Positions 16,900 through 25,999 of a stretch of 64,000 nucleotides of DNA are shown piece by piece. The notes below the pieces were generated by a model that was given only the letters and a program-made list of their open reading frames with translations, did not search any database and had not been told where the DNA came from. Each line of letters begins with the position of its first letter. Positions within the stretch are counted from its first letter, which is position 1. This stretch comes from Flagellimonas sp. HMM57 (GTDB lineage Bacteria; Bacteroidota; Bacteroidia; Flavobacteriales; Flavobacteriaceae). A program made the position numbers and the translations under genes. The DNA lies in contig NZ_CP090004.1 of assembly GCF_021390175.1 (NCBI RefSeq), forward strand, positions 2,232,001 to 2,296,000. The letters run 5' to 3'.

Positions 16900-17574
16900 A
16901 TGAAAAGAGTAGTACTAGTTGCAGCACTGTTTGGTATGATGTCCATTCAAGCACAGGAACAAATCAACGACAAACTGACTATCGAAAAGGGGACATGGAC
17001 CCTTGGAGGGAATGTGTCTATTGGAGCGAATAACTTTGAGTCTACATCAGAGTTCAATAATGAGATTTTACAAAATGAATCTGATCGATTTTCAGTTTCT
17101 GTATTTCCCAGATTTGGATATGCTTTTAACGATAATTGGATCGTGGGGTTGGTAACGGAATATAGCCTTAGTAAAACGGAGAATGAAAACGAGAATCCCA
17201 ATTCAGAGTTGAGCACATCCGAGTTTAAAAGTGAATCTTTGGCCCTGGCACCATATGTTAGAAGATATTTTGGCGTAACCAAAAATCTGGCTTTTTATGC
17301 ACAGGGAGAATTGGGATATGGAAAATCGTGGTCTGAAGATATTGGAAGTAATCAAGAACGCCGAACTTCGGAAGCGGATCGATTTTTTGTTGGGTTACGC
17401 CCAGGAATATCATTCTTTGCCTCAAAAAATCTGGCATTTGAATCATCTGTAGGGTTACTTCAATATACTTCGGTCACAGGTGAAGATAGTTCAGGTACTG
17501 AAAATGAAAATCAAGGCTTTAATTTCAATTTGAACGCATCTAACCTCTTGTTCGGTCTATCCTATTTTTTCTGA
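16900..17574 (+). CDS. outer membrane beta-barrel protein (OmpA-like/porin family fold)
   Basis: Outer membrane protein of 224 residues with signal peptide MKRVVLVAALFGMMSIQAQ. The mature part alternates hydrophobic and polar residues in about eight strands (GTWTLGGNVSIGANNF, FSVSVFPRFGYAFNDNWIVGLVTEYSL, FFVGLRPGISFFASKNLAFESSVG) and ends in LLFGLSYFF, with the terminal aromatic residue needed for Bam-dependent insertion. No OmpA peptidoglycan domain is present. Function unknown. A strong terminator follows 10 bases after the stop. Confidence 0.87.
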   Translation: MKRVVLVAALFGMMSIQAQEQINDKLTIEKGTWTLGGNVSIGANNFESTSEFNNEILQNESDRFSVSVFPRFGYAFNDNWIVGLVTEYSLSKTENENENPNSELSTSEFKSESLALAPYVRRYFGVTKNLAFYAQGELGYGKSWSEDIGSNQERRTSEADRFFVGLRPGISFFASKNLAFESSVGLLQYTSVTGEDSSGTENENQGFNFNLNASNLLFGLSYFF

Positions 17575-17584
17575 TGTGAAATAG

Positions 17585-17610
17585 AGCCCGCTAAAACTTA
17601 GCGGGCTTTT
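17585..17610 (+). terminator. Rho-independent terminator after the outer membrane barrel gene
   Basis: Ten-base perfect stem AGCCCGCTAA / TTAGCGGGCT around a 3-base loop, followed by TTT on the plus strand. Confidence 0.85.
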
Positions 17611-17643
17611 CTGTATTCTTAAATTATTTGCTATTGATTGCAA

Positions 17644-18540
17644 CTACTTTTCAATGTAATCCGATAGTTTTTCCGGGCCTTCCAGCAATAAGCGTACTAT
17701 TTGCAAAGTGCCATCAGGTTTAGTGGCTATTTGCCACTTGATCAGGGATATTTCCCCATTTTCTATTTCCAGTCCGGTAATGCTTCTAGGATGTACACAA
17801 CTACCTGCATTAAAATAGGGAATTTGTTTTGGCTCCGGAAAACGTGGTCTGTGCGTATGCCCCGAAATTGTAATCTTAAGATTGTTTCTTAAAATCCAAC
17901 GTTTAATTCTTCTTTCTATTCTTATGAGTTCTTTATAATTTTTCGCTGGACTTGTAGGGTCGGCAATACCAACTACTTGTAGCGGTTTCCAAAGAACTCG
18001 AACAAGAAACCTTCCAATACGCCAACAAACATAGTTCCACCAATCCGCTTGATGTCCGTGTGTGCAAAACAATTCTTGGTCTGTCTTCTTATGCTTTAGA
18101 ATTAGGGCTTCGTGGTAAGTTATTCCTTCAAAAAGCTCTTTGTCCGAGCCATCTATAGGTTCAAAATAGCTCGATAAGTGCTCATCCACATAGGATTTGT
18201 CCCTATAAACCATATCGTGGTTCCCCCATACCATATGCAATCTATTTTCAAGATGAAACTGGCGTAACAATTGAAAAACATTCTTATGTGCCTCGAAAAT
18301 TGATTCAAAAGTTATGTTCTCCCAAAGTTCATCGCCATCTCCCAGTTCACAGTATTGAAATCCTTCGCGATAGTAATGGTTCAAGGCGTGAAAGTAAATG
18401 TTTCTATTGTTTGCAAAATCATCTGCAAAACTGTTGTCGCCCCTATGGCAATCACTAAAAAGTATGAACTTGTCGCTATTGTCAAAATGAATGATTTTGG
18501 CACTTTTAAAAGCTCGGTCTAACCTTTTGAATGAGGACAT
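17644..18540 (-). CDS. calcineurin-like metallophosphoesterase
   Basis: Soluble dimetal phosphoesterase of 298 residues. The five metal-binding blocks are present in order: ILFSDCHRGDN, LGDGDELWEN, VWGNHDMVY, CTHGHQADWW and ISGHTHRPRF, with YFNAGSCVHPRSITGLEI at the end. The DCHRGDNSFADDF variant of the first block recalls UDP-2,3-diacylglucosamine hydrolase relatives (LpxH/UshA-type small phosphoesterases), but the length and tail differ, so the substrate stays open. No signal peptide. It is divergent from the GAF gene with a 114-base spacer. Confidence 0.85.
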   Translation of the reverse strand: MSSFKRLDRAFKSAKIIHFDNSDKFILFSDCHRGDNSFADDFANNRNIYFHALNHYYREGFQYCELGDGDELWENITFESIFEAHKNVFQLLRQFHLENRLHMVWGNHDMVYRDKSYVDEHLSSYFEPIDGSDKELFEGITYHEALILKHKKTDQELFCTHGHQADWWNYVCWRIGRFLVRVLWKPLQVVGIADPTSPAKNYKELIRIERRIKRWILRNNLKITISGHTHRPRFPEPKQIPYFNAGSCVHPRSITGLEIENGEISLIKWQIATKPDGTLQIVRLLLEGPEKLSDYIEK

Positions 18541-18654
18541 ACGCCAATTTTTTTTAAATATCTAAAAAATGCGGCTAATCGAGTATTGAATTCATTGATA
18601 ATGTCCCATTATTTCTTTTTGTAACTTTACAGTTAAAATCTCGTCTAACCTCAT

Positions 18655-21027
18655 ATGGAGAATAATGGCAGCATAGAAACCCCAATGTTGAAATTAGTAA
18701 GTTTCAATAAATTGTTGGAACATTATGATAATCAACTTAACAGCAAGGATAAGTACTTGGCGGATAGGGCAAAATATGTCTTGGATGCTCAAGCACCGTA
18801 CCCTGAGTTGAGAGAAGGTTTTGATGACATTACTTTACTGGACAAACACAAAGAAGTTATCAGCATTATTCTTGCGGATACGTTTGCTCCCGTATTGACC
18901 AACAATGAGATTAAGACGGCGTCGACACCTTTTGAAAATTTGGTGTTCAATTCATCTGAACGCTTTCAGAAAATCTTAAAGGATGCTGGTGAAGGTTTTG
19001 AACTGGAGATTCGGAATCTGCCTATGGATATCAATTACATTATGAAATGTACCATAATCCTAAATTTTTATTATGGGTTTAAGATGGATTTGAAGCGTCC
19101 ATTGTTCTATGATATTCCAGATGCAAATGGGGTCATGCGTCATTATAGGATACTTTATAATGCGGATTTTATGGAAATTATTCCTACAGAACTTTCCAAA
19201 GAGCTTTCCCAAGAAGATGTTGATGAACTCTTGGAAAATTTTGATGATTTAGAGCTTTGGAAAGAAAAAATCCCACCAAATAGTTTTATCTCTAAAGGTT
19301 TCGTGATTTCCAATATGTTCGATGTCAGTGCAGAGCATTCGATTTCTGAAATAAAATCTACACTGATAGGAAGCAATAAAAGAGGCAATGAAGACTTTAT
19401 GGAAAGTTTTCAAGACACTTTTAGATCGCTGTTTAATCTGAAAAAAATCAATGTTGGTTTTGCAGGTTATGATGCCAATACCGACAAATTCCTAAAAATA
19501 TATGGAAAGGGCATAGAAAGCTATGTTCTTAAGGGAGTGGAAACCGAATCTTGCGATGCTATTCTGTGTGACCATTCCTATGGTAAGTTGTTCAATGAAA
19601 ACACTTATGTGGCAATATCCAATGTAGATAAATATTATGAGAAATCGGAAGGAGGACAACCCTATAAAAACCTATATGAACAAGGGATAAAAAGTGCCAT
19701 TCTAGCTCCGATAGCGGACAACGGAGTTTTGTTAGGTGTTTTGGAATTGGTCTCTACTACCGTAAATGAGTTGAACAGCGTCAATGCAAATAAGTTGGAT
19801 GATGTAATGCCCTTCATTGTTTCCGCAGTTATCCGTTCTATTGAAGAAGAGGAAAACCTAGTAGATGCAATTATACAGCACGAGTGTACTACCGTTCACT
19901 CTTCGGTATATTGGAAATTTCAGGAAGAGGCAAAACGTTTCATGGCAGACGAACTTCTGGGAAATCAACCTATTTTTAAGGAAATTGTATTCAAAGATGT
20001 TTATCCCCTCTATGGCCAAGTGGACATTAAGGATTCTTCTAAAGAACGAAATCTTTCCATACAGCGGGATTTAATGATTCAACTTTCAGAAATCAATGAT
20101 GTTTTGTGGGCGGCGGTCAAAAAATATCAACTTCCCGTTTACGAAGAATTAATGTATAGGGTAGATACCTATTTGGAAGAGGTACGGGATGCATTATACA
20201 CACATACGGAACAAGCGATTTTTGATTTTGTAAAAGAAGAAATAACTCCTGTTTTCAAACATTTAAAAAAGGAAGACAAACAGCTAAGAAAATTGGTTGA
20301 GGGGTACGAGGCCCAGATTGATGCTGAAACCGAGTCCTATTATGACCATCGTCGTAACTATGATCATAGCGTAATGGAAGCCAATATGCAATTAGCAGCT
20401 TTGTTGGATCGAAAACAATTGGATGCCCAAAGAATGTTCCCACATTATTTTGAGCGTTACAAAACAGATGGTGTAGAACACAATATGTACATTGGCAGTT
20501 CTATAGCAAATGATAGGGATTTTAATGCATTATATCTAAGCAATTTAAGGTTGTGGCAGCTTCAGGTCATGTGCGATATGGAGAATAAGTACTATACACT
20601 TAAATCCAAATTGCCCGTAAAACTGGATGTAGCTTCGTTGATTTTAGTTTATAGCGCTTCGTTGTCCATTAGATTTAGAATGGATGAAAAACGTTTTGAT
20701 GTGGACGGTACATACAATGCACGGTACGAAATCATCAAAAAACGTATTGACAAATCCTATATAAAGGGTACTAACGAGAGATTGACCCAGAAAGGGAAAC
20801 TGTCCATTGTCTACTCACAACGAAAAGATGAAAAAGAGTATTTACGCTATATTAAATTTTTGAAGTCCAAGGGATACTTTACCAACAATATTGAAATCGT
20901 AGAGCTAGAAGGTTTGCAGGGCGTTACGGGGTTAAAAGCAATAAGGGCTGAGATTCTGTATACCAAAGATGTGAAATCTGAACGTACGTATACCTATGAG
21001 GATTTAATGGAAGAATTGAAATCCTAA
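18655..21027 (+). CDS. large GAF domain protein of unknown function
   Basis: Cytosolic protein of 790 residues with no signal peptide or membrane segment. A GAF-like sensory domain fits residues about 245-400: FRSLFNLKKINVGFAGYDANTDKFLKIYGKG, GIKSAILAPIADNGVLLGVLELVSTT. The remainder is helical and charged, with MIQLSEINDVLWAAVKKYQLPVYEELMYRVDTYLEEVRDAL and long stretches that could form coiled coils, ending in a conserved RYEIIKKRIDKSYIKGTNERLTQKGKLSIVYSQRKDEKEYLRYI block. No output domain (GGDEF, kinase, HTH) was recognised. Such GAF proteins occur as orphans in Flavobacteriaceae. It ends 16 bases from the convergent HD-PycTM gene. Confidence 0.8.
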   Translation: MENNGSIETPMLKLVSFNKLLEHYDNQLNSKDKYLADRAKYVLDAQAPYPELREGFDDITLLDKHKEVISIILADTFAPVLTNNEIKTASTPFENLVFNSSERFQKILKDAGEGFELEIRNLPMDINYIMKCTIILNFYYGFKMDLKRPLFYDIPDANGVMRHYRILYNADFMEIIPTELSKELSQEDVDELLENFDDLELWKEKIPPNSFISKGFVISNMFDVSAEHSISEIKSTLIGSNKRGNEDFMESFQDTFRSLFNLKKINVGFAGYDANTDKFLKIYGKGIESYVLKGVETESCDAILCDHSYGKLFNENTYVAISNVDKYYEKSEGGQPYKNLYEQGIKSAILAPIADNGVLLGVLELVSTTVNELNSVNANKLDDVMPFIVSAVIRSIEEEENLVDAIIQHECTTVHSSVYWKFQEEAKRFMADELLGNQPIFKEIVFKDVYPLYGQVDIKDSSKERNLSIQRDLMIQLSEINDVLWAAVKKYQLPVYEELMYRVDTYLEEVRDALYTHTEQAIFDFVKEEITPVFKHLKKEDKQLRKLVEGYEAQIDAETESYYDHRRNYDHSVMEANMQLAALLDRKQLDAQRMFPHYFERYKTDGVEHNMYIGSSIANDRDFNALYLSNLRLWQLQVMCDMENKYYTLKSKLPVKLDVASLILVYSASLSIRFRMDEKRFDVDGTYNARYEIIKKRIDKSYIKGTNERLTQKGKLSIVYSQRKDEKEYLRYIKFLKSKGYFTNNIEIVELEGLQGVTGLKAIRAEILYTKDVKSERTYTYEDLMEELKS

Positions 21028-21043
21028 ATTTTAATCTGGATAC

Positions 21044-22228
21044 TTATCTCGGTTGTCCATATAAATGAAATGAAACTCCAAAAGCGATTACGGATATCAC
21101 GATACCTATGATAAAAATAGTATAGGTCCAACGTAAAATATTATATTTTCTATTTAGTACAAGTCCCAAAAAGTATAGATCCTTGGTAAGAGAGGAATAA
21201 ATATAATCTTTATCCTTAACCAATTCCTGAATGGCCCATTCATAATCGTTTAGGCTCATTTTATGAAAATTGCCAAAGAACAAAAGGTTTACTTTTTTGT
21301 CCTGCACATCTTGCTTGGTAAACTGACCGCTTGTTACATTAGGTCTTGTGGCCAAAACCGCTAATACCATAGATATAACACTGAAAGAAATAAATATGGC
21401 CGTTGGGTAGATGAGATATGTGTTGGAAGGATTATCCAATTTAGGAATGAGGTTGGAAAGGGCGACAGATATGATAATGGCATTTACAGATAACAAGATA
21501 TTGGCCTTGGTATCCGCAATATCACTGAGGGTCAAATGGTTTTTTAGGGTTACCCTAAACAGGGTTTGTATGCCCCTATCCGGACTTTCACTCTTATATT
21601 TTGCCTTTAGGGCCTCCTTTTTGGCAATTTCTTTTTCGGTCTTTTTTTCCTTTACAAGTTGTTTTAAATTCCGCTCTTTTGCTTCTTCCCAATTTTCTTT
21701 GGCATATTCCGTATAAAACTCATGTTCATTTCTGAACATCTTTATATTTTCATCCCTCCACTCTTTGTTGGAATATTTTGCAATTCCCAACTCTTTCAAT
21801 TCTTCTTTCAGAAAATCCGTTGTTTCCCAATAGGTTTTTTTTGCAAAATGAGAGGCATCCGCATCTCTAATAATTTCTTCGTGTAAGTTATGGGGCTCAT
21901 GGTATCTTTTTGTTGCCATAATGTTGGCACATATCTGTTCAATACCCTCTTTGGTATACTTATGTTCTTTTAGAAATTCTGTTGCTATAGCACAACTCGC
22001 CTCTTCATGATTTTCAATTGTTTTTGTGTAGCCCGTATCATGAAACCAAGCGGTCAAAAGAAGCCTTTCGTTCTCATTGTTGGGAAGCATATAGAAATTG
22101 AGCAATTCTTTAGTACTTTTAACCACACGTTGGGTATGTCGTAAATTGTGGTATAGAATTTTTGGATTCAATTCATTTTCCAAAAGTTTGGAGACAAATT
22201 GTTCAGCTTTTTCAACTATTTCCGACAT
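21044..22228 (-). CDS. HD phosphohydrolase fused to a PycTM (Pycsar effector) membrane domain
   Basis: Two-part protein of about 394 residues. Residues 1-180 are an HD-superfamily domain with YHNLRHTQRVV, AWFHDTGY (the HD pair), NHEEASC and RDADASHF, a full metal-binding set for a nucleotide or cyclic-nucleotide phosphohydrolase. After a Lys/Glu-rich helix (about 185-225), the C-terminal part matches the PycTM domain of Pycsar anti-phage effectors: LSDIADTKANILLSVNAIIISVALSNLIP, a second helix IYPTAIFISFSVISMVLAVLAT, a soluble stretch, and a third helix near 370. I chose ATG 22228 (MSEIVEKAEQF) over 22294 because the longer form overlaps the divergent gene. No pyrimidine cyclase gene is in the window. 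Confidence 0.85.
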   Translation of the reverse strand: MSEIVEKAEQFVSKLLENELNPKILYHNLRHTQRVVKSTKELLNFYMLPNNENERLLLTAWFHDTGYTKTIENHEEASCAIATEFLKEHKYTKEGIEQICANIMATKRYHEPHNLHEEIIRDADASHFAKKTYWETTDFLKEELKELGIAKYSNKEWRDENIKMFRNEHEFYTEYAKENWEEAKERNLKQLVKEKKTEKEIAKKEALKAKYKSESPDRGIQTLFRVTLKNHLTLSDIADTKANILLSVNAIIISVALSNLIPKLDNPSNTYLIYPTAIFISFSVISMVLAVLATRPNVTSGQFTKQDVQDKKVNLLFFGNFHKMSLNDYEWAIQELVKDKDYIYSSLTKDLYFLGLVLNRKYNILRWTYTIFIIGIVISVIAFGVSFHLYGQPR

Positions 22229-22282
22229 ACATAATGTTTTGAATTCCCCAAAATACAAAAATTTGAAATCAACCTCACTGAT

Positions 22283-25200
22283 ATGAAAAAACATTACCTA
22301 GTTCTTCTATTACTTGTTGTTGTATATAGTTGCGCCACATATGAAACAAAGTATGAAACTCCTTATGTGGCCCAGAAAGTAAAAACTGACAAAGAGCTCG
22401 AACATACCTTTTATTTGATAGGGGATGCCGGGACATCTCCAATGGGTGATTTAAACCCCGCGTTAAAAATTTTCAAATCAAAATTGGATAAAGCGGGAAA
22501 AAACAGCACTGCAATATTTTTGGGAGATAATATATACCCTGCGGGGTTGCCAGATAAAAAAGATTCAAAGGAGGCCTACTTAAAAGCCACAAATGATTTG
22601 GATGCCCAACTAGCATCCGTATCTGATTATAAAGGTAAAGTTGTTTTCATTCCGGGAAACCATGATTGGTATAATGATGGATTGAAAGGACTAAAAAGAC
22701 AGGAAAAGTATATTGAAAAAGCATTGGACAGCAAAGAAGTCTTCTTTCCTGAAAACGGTTGTCCAATAGAGAAGATCAAGATAAGTGATGATGTTATTGT
22801 TGTTGCTATTGATACAGAATGGTATCTGGTAAACTGGGACAAGCACCCAACAATAAATGATGACTGTGAAATTAAAGATCGAGGTAGATTTTTTGAAGAG
22901 TTAGAAGGTATTATCAAGAAGAATCGGGATAAAACAGTACTTCTTGCCCTGCATCATCCTATGTTCACTTATGGTTCCCATGGAGGGTACTATTCTTTTA
23001 AACAGCACATGAATCCTAGTGGCGGTAAGTTTCCTTGGCCAATTGTTGGTTCAATGGCCAATGTTTTGCGAAGAACTTCGGGAGCTACTACGGAAGATTT
23101 ATCCAATAAAGTCTACAATCAATTAAAAAACAGGATTGTAACACTGGCCAAATACTCCGATAATGTGATTTTCGCTTCGGGGCATGAGCATACACTACAA
23201 TATATTGTTGAAAGCGGAGTACCACAAATAGTAAGTGGTTCTGGAGCTAAAAAAGGAGCAACAAAACTTTTGAATGGAAGTAAGTTCTCTACGGGTCGAA
23301 TGGGCTATGCAACCTTAAAAATATACAAAGACGGTTCGTCAAGTGTTGATTTTTTTGGCGTTGGAAATGATGGTAAGGAAGAACTATTATATGATACAGA
23401 AGTACTGCCTGCCGATGAGAAACCCTATCAGAAAGCATACGATAATGACTTTCCGGCTACTATGAAAGCATCAATCTATACAGCAGAAGAAATTGACAAG
23501 GGAGGTTTTTACAAATGGGTTTGGGGAGAGCGTTATCGAAAATATTATGCTACTGAAGTAGAGGCACCAACCGTTCTTTTGGATACTTTATTTGGCGGAT
23601 TAACGATTGTGCGAAAAGGAGGTGGAAACCAGTCAAACTCCTTAAGATTGCAACATAAGGATGGAAGGCAATTTGTAATGCGTGCCATGCGGAAAAGTGC
23701 GGAGCGTTATCTACAAGCGATAGCATTTCAAGAGCAATACATCATAGGAGATTTTGAAGGATCGTATACCGAAAAGCTTTTAATGGATTTTTATACGGGC
23801 GCACACCCTTATGCACCTTTTACTATTGGACCACTTTCAGATGCAGTAGGTCTTTATCACACCAACCCGAAACTATATTATGTCCCAAAGCAGAAAACTC
23901 TGGGAGGATATAACGACAATTACGGAGGCGGTCTTTATATGATTGAAGAACATGTTTCTGAAGGCCATGATGATCTGGCCAGTTTTGGATACACTAAAAA
24001 GATTGAGAGCACCTACGATTTAGTGGACAGACTGAGGAAAGATGAAAAATACAGCATTGATGAAAAAGAGTATGTAAAAGCACGTTTGTTCGATATGGTA
24101 ATCGGGGATTGGGACCGTCATGTGGATCAATGGCGATGGGCAGGGTTTGAAGACGAAAAGGGCAATACTGTTTTTAAACCAATACCCAGGGACAGGGATC
24201 AGGCTTACTCAATCTGGGGAGATGGTGCACTAATGGCCTTTGCATCCCGTACCGTACCTTCACTTAGGATATTTGAAGGTTTCAATGAAGAAATACGAAG
24301 TGTTAAAGGGTTTAATTCCTCTCCTAGGACTTTTGCTTTGGATATGGCACTTCTTTCCCAAACCGATATTGATGTATGGATTGCACAAGCTAAATACATT
24401 CAAGACAATATAGATGAAGCAGTAATTGATCGTGCCTTTTCATATTTTCCAAAAGAAGTGAACGATGAAACGGTATCCAATTTCAAAAAAGTATTGCTAG
24501 CCAGAAAAAAGAACCTTGTGGAAACTGCCAAGGAGTATTTCAAGGTAATTAATACATATAGTGTGGTTACGGGAACGGATAAGGATGATTATTTTGAAAT
24601 CAATTCACTGAAAAATGGAAATTTAGAAATCAAGGGCTATCGAATAAAGGACGGGAAAAGGCAAGATTTGTTCTTTGAAAAAATATATCGGCCAGAATTC
24701 ACTAAAGAGATTTGGCTGTACGGTCTGGATGATGATGATGTTTTTGATGTTAAAACGAACACTTCAAAAATTAAGGTGAGAATTGTTGGGGGGCATAATA
24801 ATGATATCTATAAAGTGTCTGATGATAGTAAGAAAGTCCATATCTACGATTTTAAAGCTAAAAAGAACACTTACGACGAAGCGTATAGTGGCAAGATTCA
24901 TAAACTCAGCGATTACGATACGAACACTTATGCGTTTCTTAAGGTAAAGGCCAGTAACAATCAGTTATTGCCTTCACTGGGATTTAATCCAGATGATGGC
25001 TTTAGAATCGGACTTACGGATACGTACACTTTCAATGGATTCAAACAAAATCCGTTCACACAGCAGCACACTTTCAATGCGGCTTATTATTTTGCCACCA
25101 ATGGTTTCGACTTGGGGTATAACGGTGAATTTGCCAATGTTTTTGAAAATATAAATCTAGAATTGAATGCAAAATTTACCAGTCCGAATTTCAGTATTAA

Positions 25201-25999
25201 CTTTTTTGGATTTGGTAATGAAACGGAAAACAATGATGATGACGAACCGTTAGAGCTGGATTTTAACCGGGTAAAGATCAGGACCATAGCCTTTGCTCCA
25301 TCTTTGGTCTGGAGAGGCTATTTGGGTTCAAAGGTGCGCTTGGGCGTTTCTTATGAAAACTACGATGTTGAAGAAACGGATAATCGTTTTATTGAAGGAT
25401 TTTTTACGGATGCCGGAAGGGATACACAACAGGATTTCTTTGGTGTTGATGCAGAGTACAGCTATTCCAACACGGATAACGAAGCTTATCCAACACTTGG
25501 GATGAGTTTTTCATTGCATGGCGGATACAAGACCAATTTGAGCGACTCGGATAGGGCATTTGGATTTATAATACCTAGTTTATCGATTGACCATAAATTG
25601 TCTTCCAGTGGAAGATTGGTGCTTGCCTCCAAAGTAAAGGCGCACTTTAATATTGGAGATGACTTTGAGTTTTATCAAGGCGCTAGCATAGGGGCCAATA
25701 ATGGTTTAAGGGGTTTCCGCTTTCAACGATTTGTTGGGAAAACTGCCTACTTCCAAAATACGGATTTACGCTATAGTTTCAGGAGACAGCGAACGGGACT
25801 TCTACCCGTGACCCCAGGTGTTTTTGGAGGTTTTGATTATGGAAGGGTCTGGTTTCCCGGTGATGCTTCTGGACAATGGCACAATTCCTACGGTGGCGGG
25901 TTTTTTGTGAATGGAGCCGATATTCTATCTGCTAACCTGGGACTGTTCAATAGCTCAGATGGGTTACGGTTTGCTTTTGGAGTAGGTTTCGGTTTTTAA
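22283..25999 (+). CDS. metallophosphoesterase fused to a BamA/TamA-like outer membrane barrel
   Basis: Very large lipoprotein-type envelope protein, 1238 residues. Signal MKKHYLVLLLLVVVYSCATYE. Residues 40-370 are a calcineurin-like phosphoesterase: YLIGDAGTSPMG, IFLGDNIYPAGLP, FIPGNHDWYNDG, LALHHPMFTYGSHGG and FASGHEHTLQY (purple-acid-phosphatase-like order). A middle region of about 450 residues (WDRHVDQWRWAG, IPRDRDQAYSIWGDGAL) has the look of a kinase-like or CotH-like fold. The C-terminal 330 residues form a D15/surface-antigen barrel: FYQGASIGANNGLRGFRFQRFVGKTAYFQNTDLRYSF ending FAFGVGFGF. The enzyme is thus tethered to or displayed by an outer membrane barrel. Its stop shares TTAA with the convergent gene. 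Confidence 0.87.
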   Translation: MKKHYLVLLLLVVVYSCATYETKYETPYVAQKVKTDKELEHTFYLIGDAGTSPMGDLNPALKIFKSKLDKAGKNSTAIFLGDNIYPAGLPDKKDSKEAYLKATNDLDAQLASVSDYKGKVVFIPGNHDWYNDGLKGLKRQEKYIEKALDSKEVFFPENGCPIEKIKISDDVIVVAIDTEWYLVNWDKHPTINDDCEIKDRGRFFEELEGIIKKNRDKTVLLALHHPMFTYGSHGGYYSFKQHMNPSGGKFPWPIVGSMANVLRRTSGATTEDLSNKVYNQLKNRIVTLAKYSDNVIFASGHEHTLQYIVESGVPQIVSGSGAKKGATKLLNGSKFSTGRMGYATLKIYKDGSSSVDFFGVGNDGKEELLYDTEVLPADEKPYQKAYDNDFPATMKASIYTAEEIDKGGFYKWVWGERYRKYYATEVEAPTVLLDTLFGGLTIVRKGGGNQSNSLRLQHKDGRQFVMRAMRKSAERYLQAIAFQEQYIIGDFEGSYTEKLLMDFYTGAHPYAPFTIGPLSDAVGLYHTNPKLYYVPKQKTLGGYNDNYGGGLYMIEEHVSEGHDDLASFGYTKKIESTYDLVDRLRKDEKYSIDEKEYVKARLFDMVIGDWDRHVDQWRWAGFEDEKGNTVFKPIPRDRDQAYSIWGDGALMAFASRTVPSLRIFEGFNEEIRSVKGFNSSPRTFALDMALLSQTDIDVWIAQAKYIQDNIDEAVIDRAFSYFPKEVNDETVSNFKKVLLARKKNLVETAKEYFKVINTYSVVTGTDKDDYFEINSLKNGNLEIKGYRIKDGKRQDLFFEKIYRPEFTKEIWLYGLDDDDVFDVKTNTSKIKVRIVGGHNNDIYKVSDDSKKVHIYDFKAKKNTYDEAYSGKIHKLSDYDTNTYAFLKVKASNNQLLPSLGFNPDDGFRIGLTDTYTFNGFKQNPFTQQHTFNAAYYFATNGFDLGYNGEFANVFENINLELNAKFTSPNFSINFFGFGNETENNDDDEPLELDFNRVKIRTIAFAPSLVWRGYLGSKVRLGVSYENYDVEETDNRFIEGFFTDAGRDTQQDFFGVDAEYSYSNTDNEAYPTLGMSFSLHGGYKTNLSDSDRAFGFIIPSLSIDHKLSSSGRLVLASKVKAHFNIGDDFEFYQGASIGANNGLRGFRFQRFVGKTAYFQNTDLRYSFRRQRTGLLPVTPGVFGGFDYGRVWFPGDASGQWHNSYGGGFFVNGADILSANLGLFNSSDGLRFAFGVGFGF

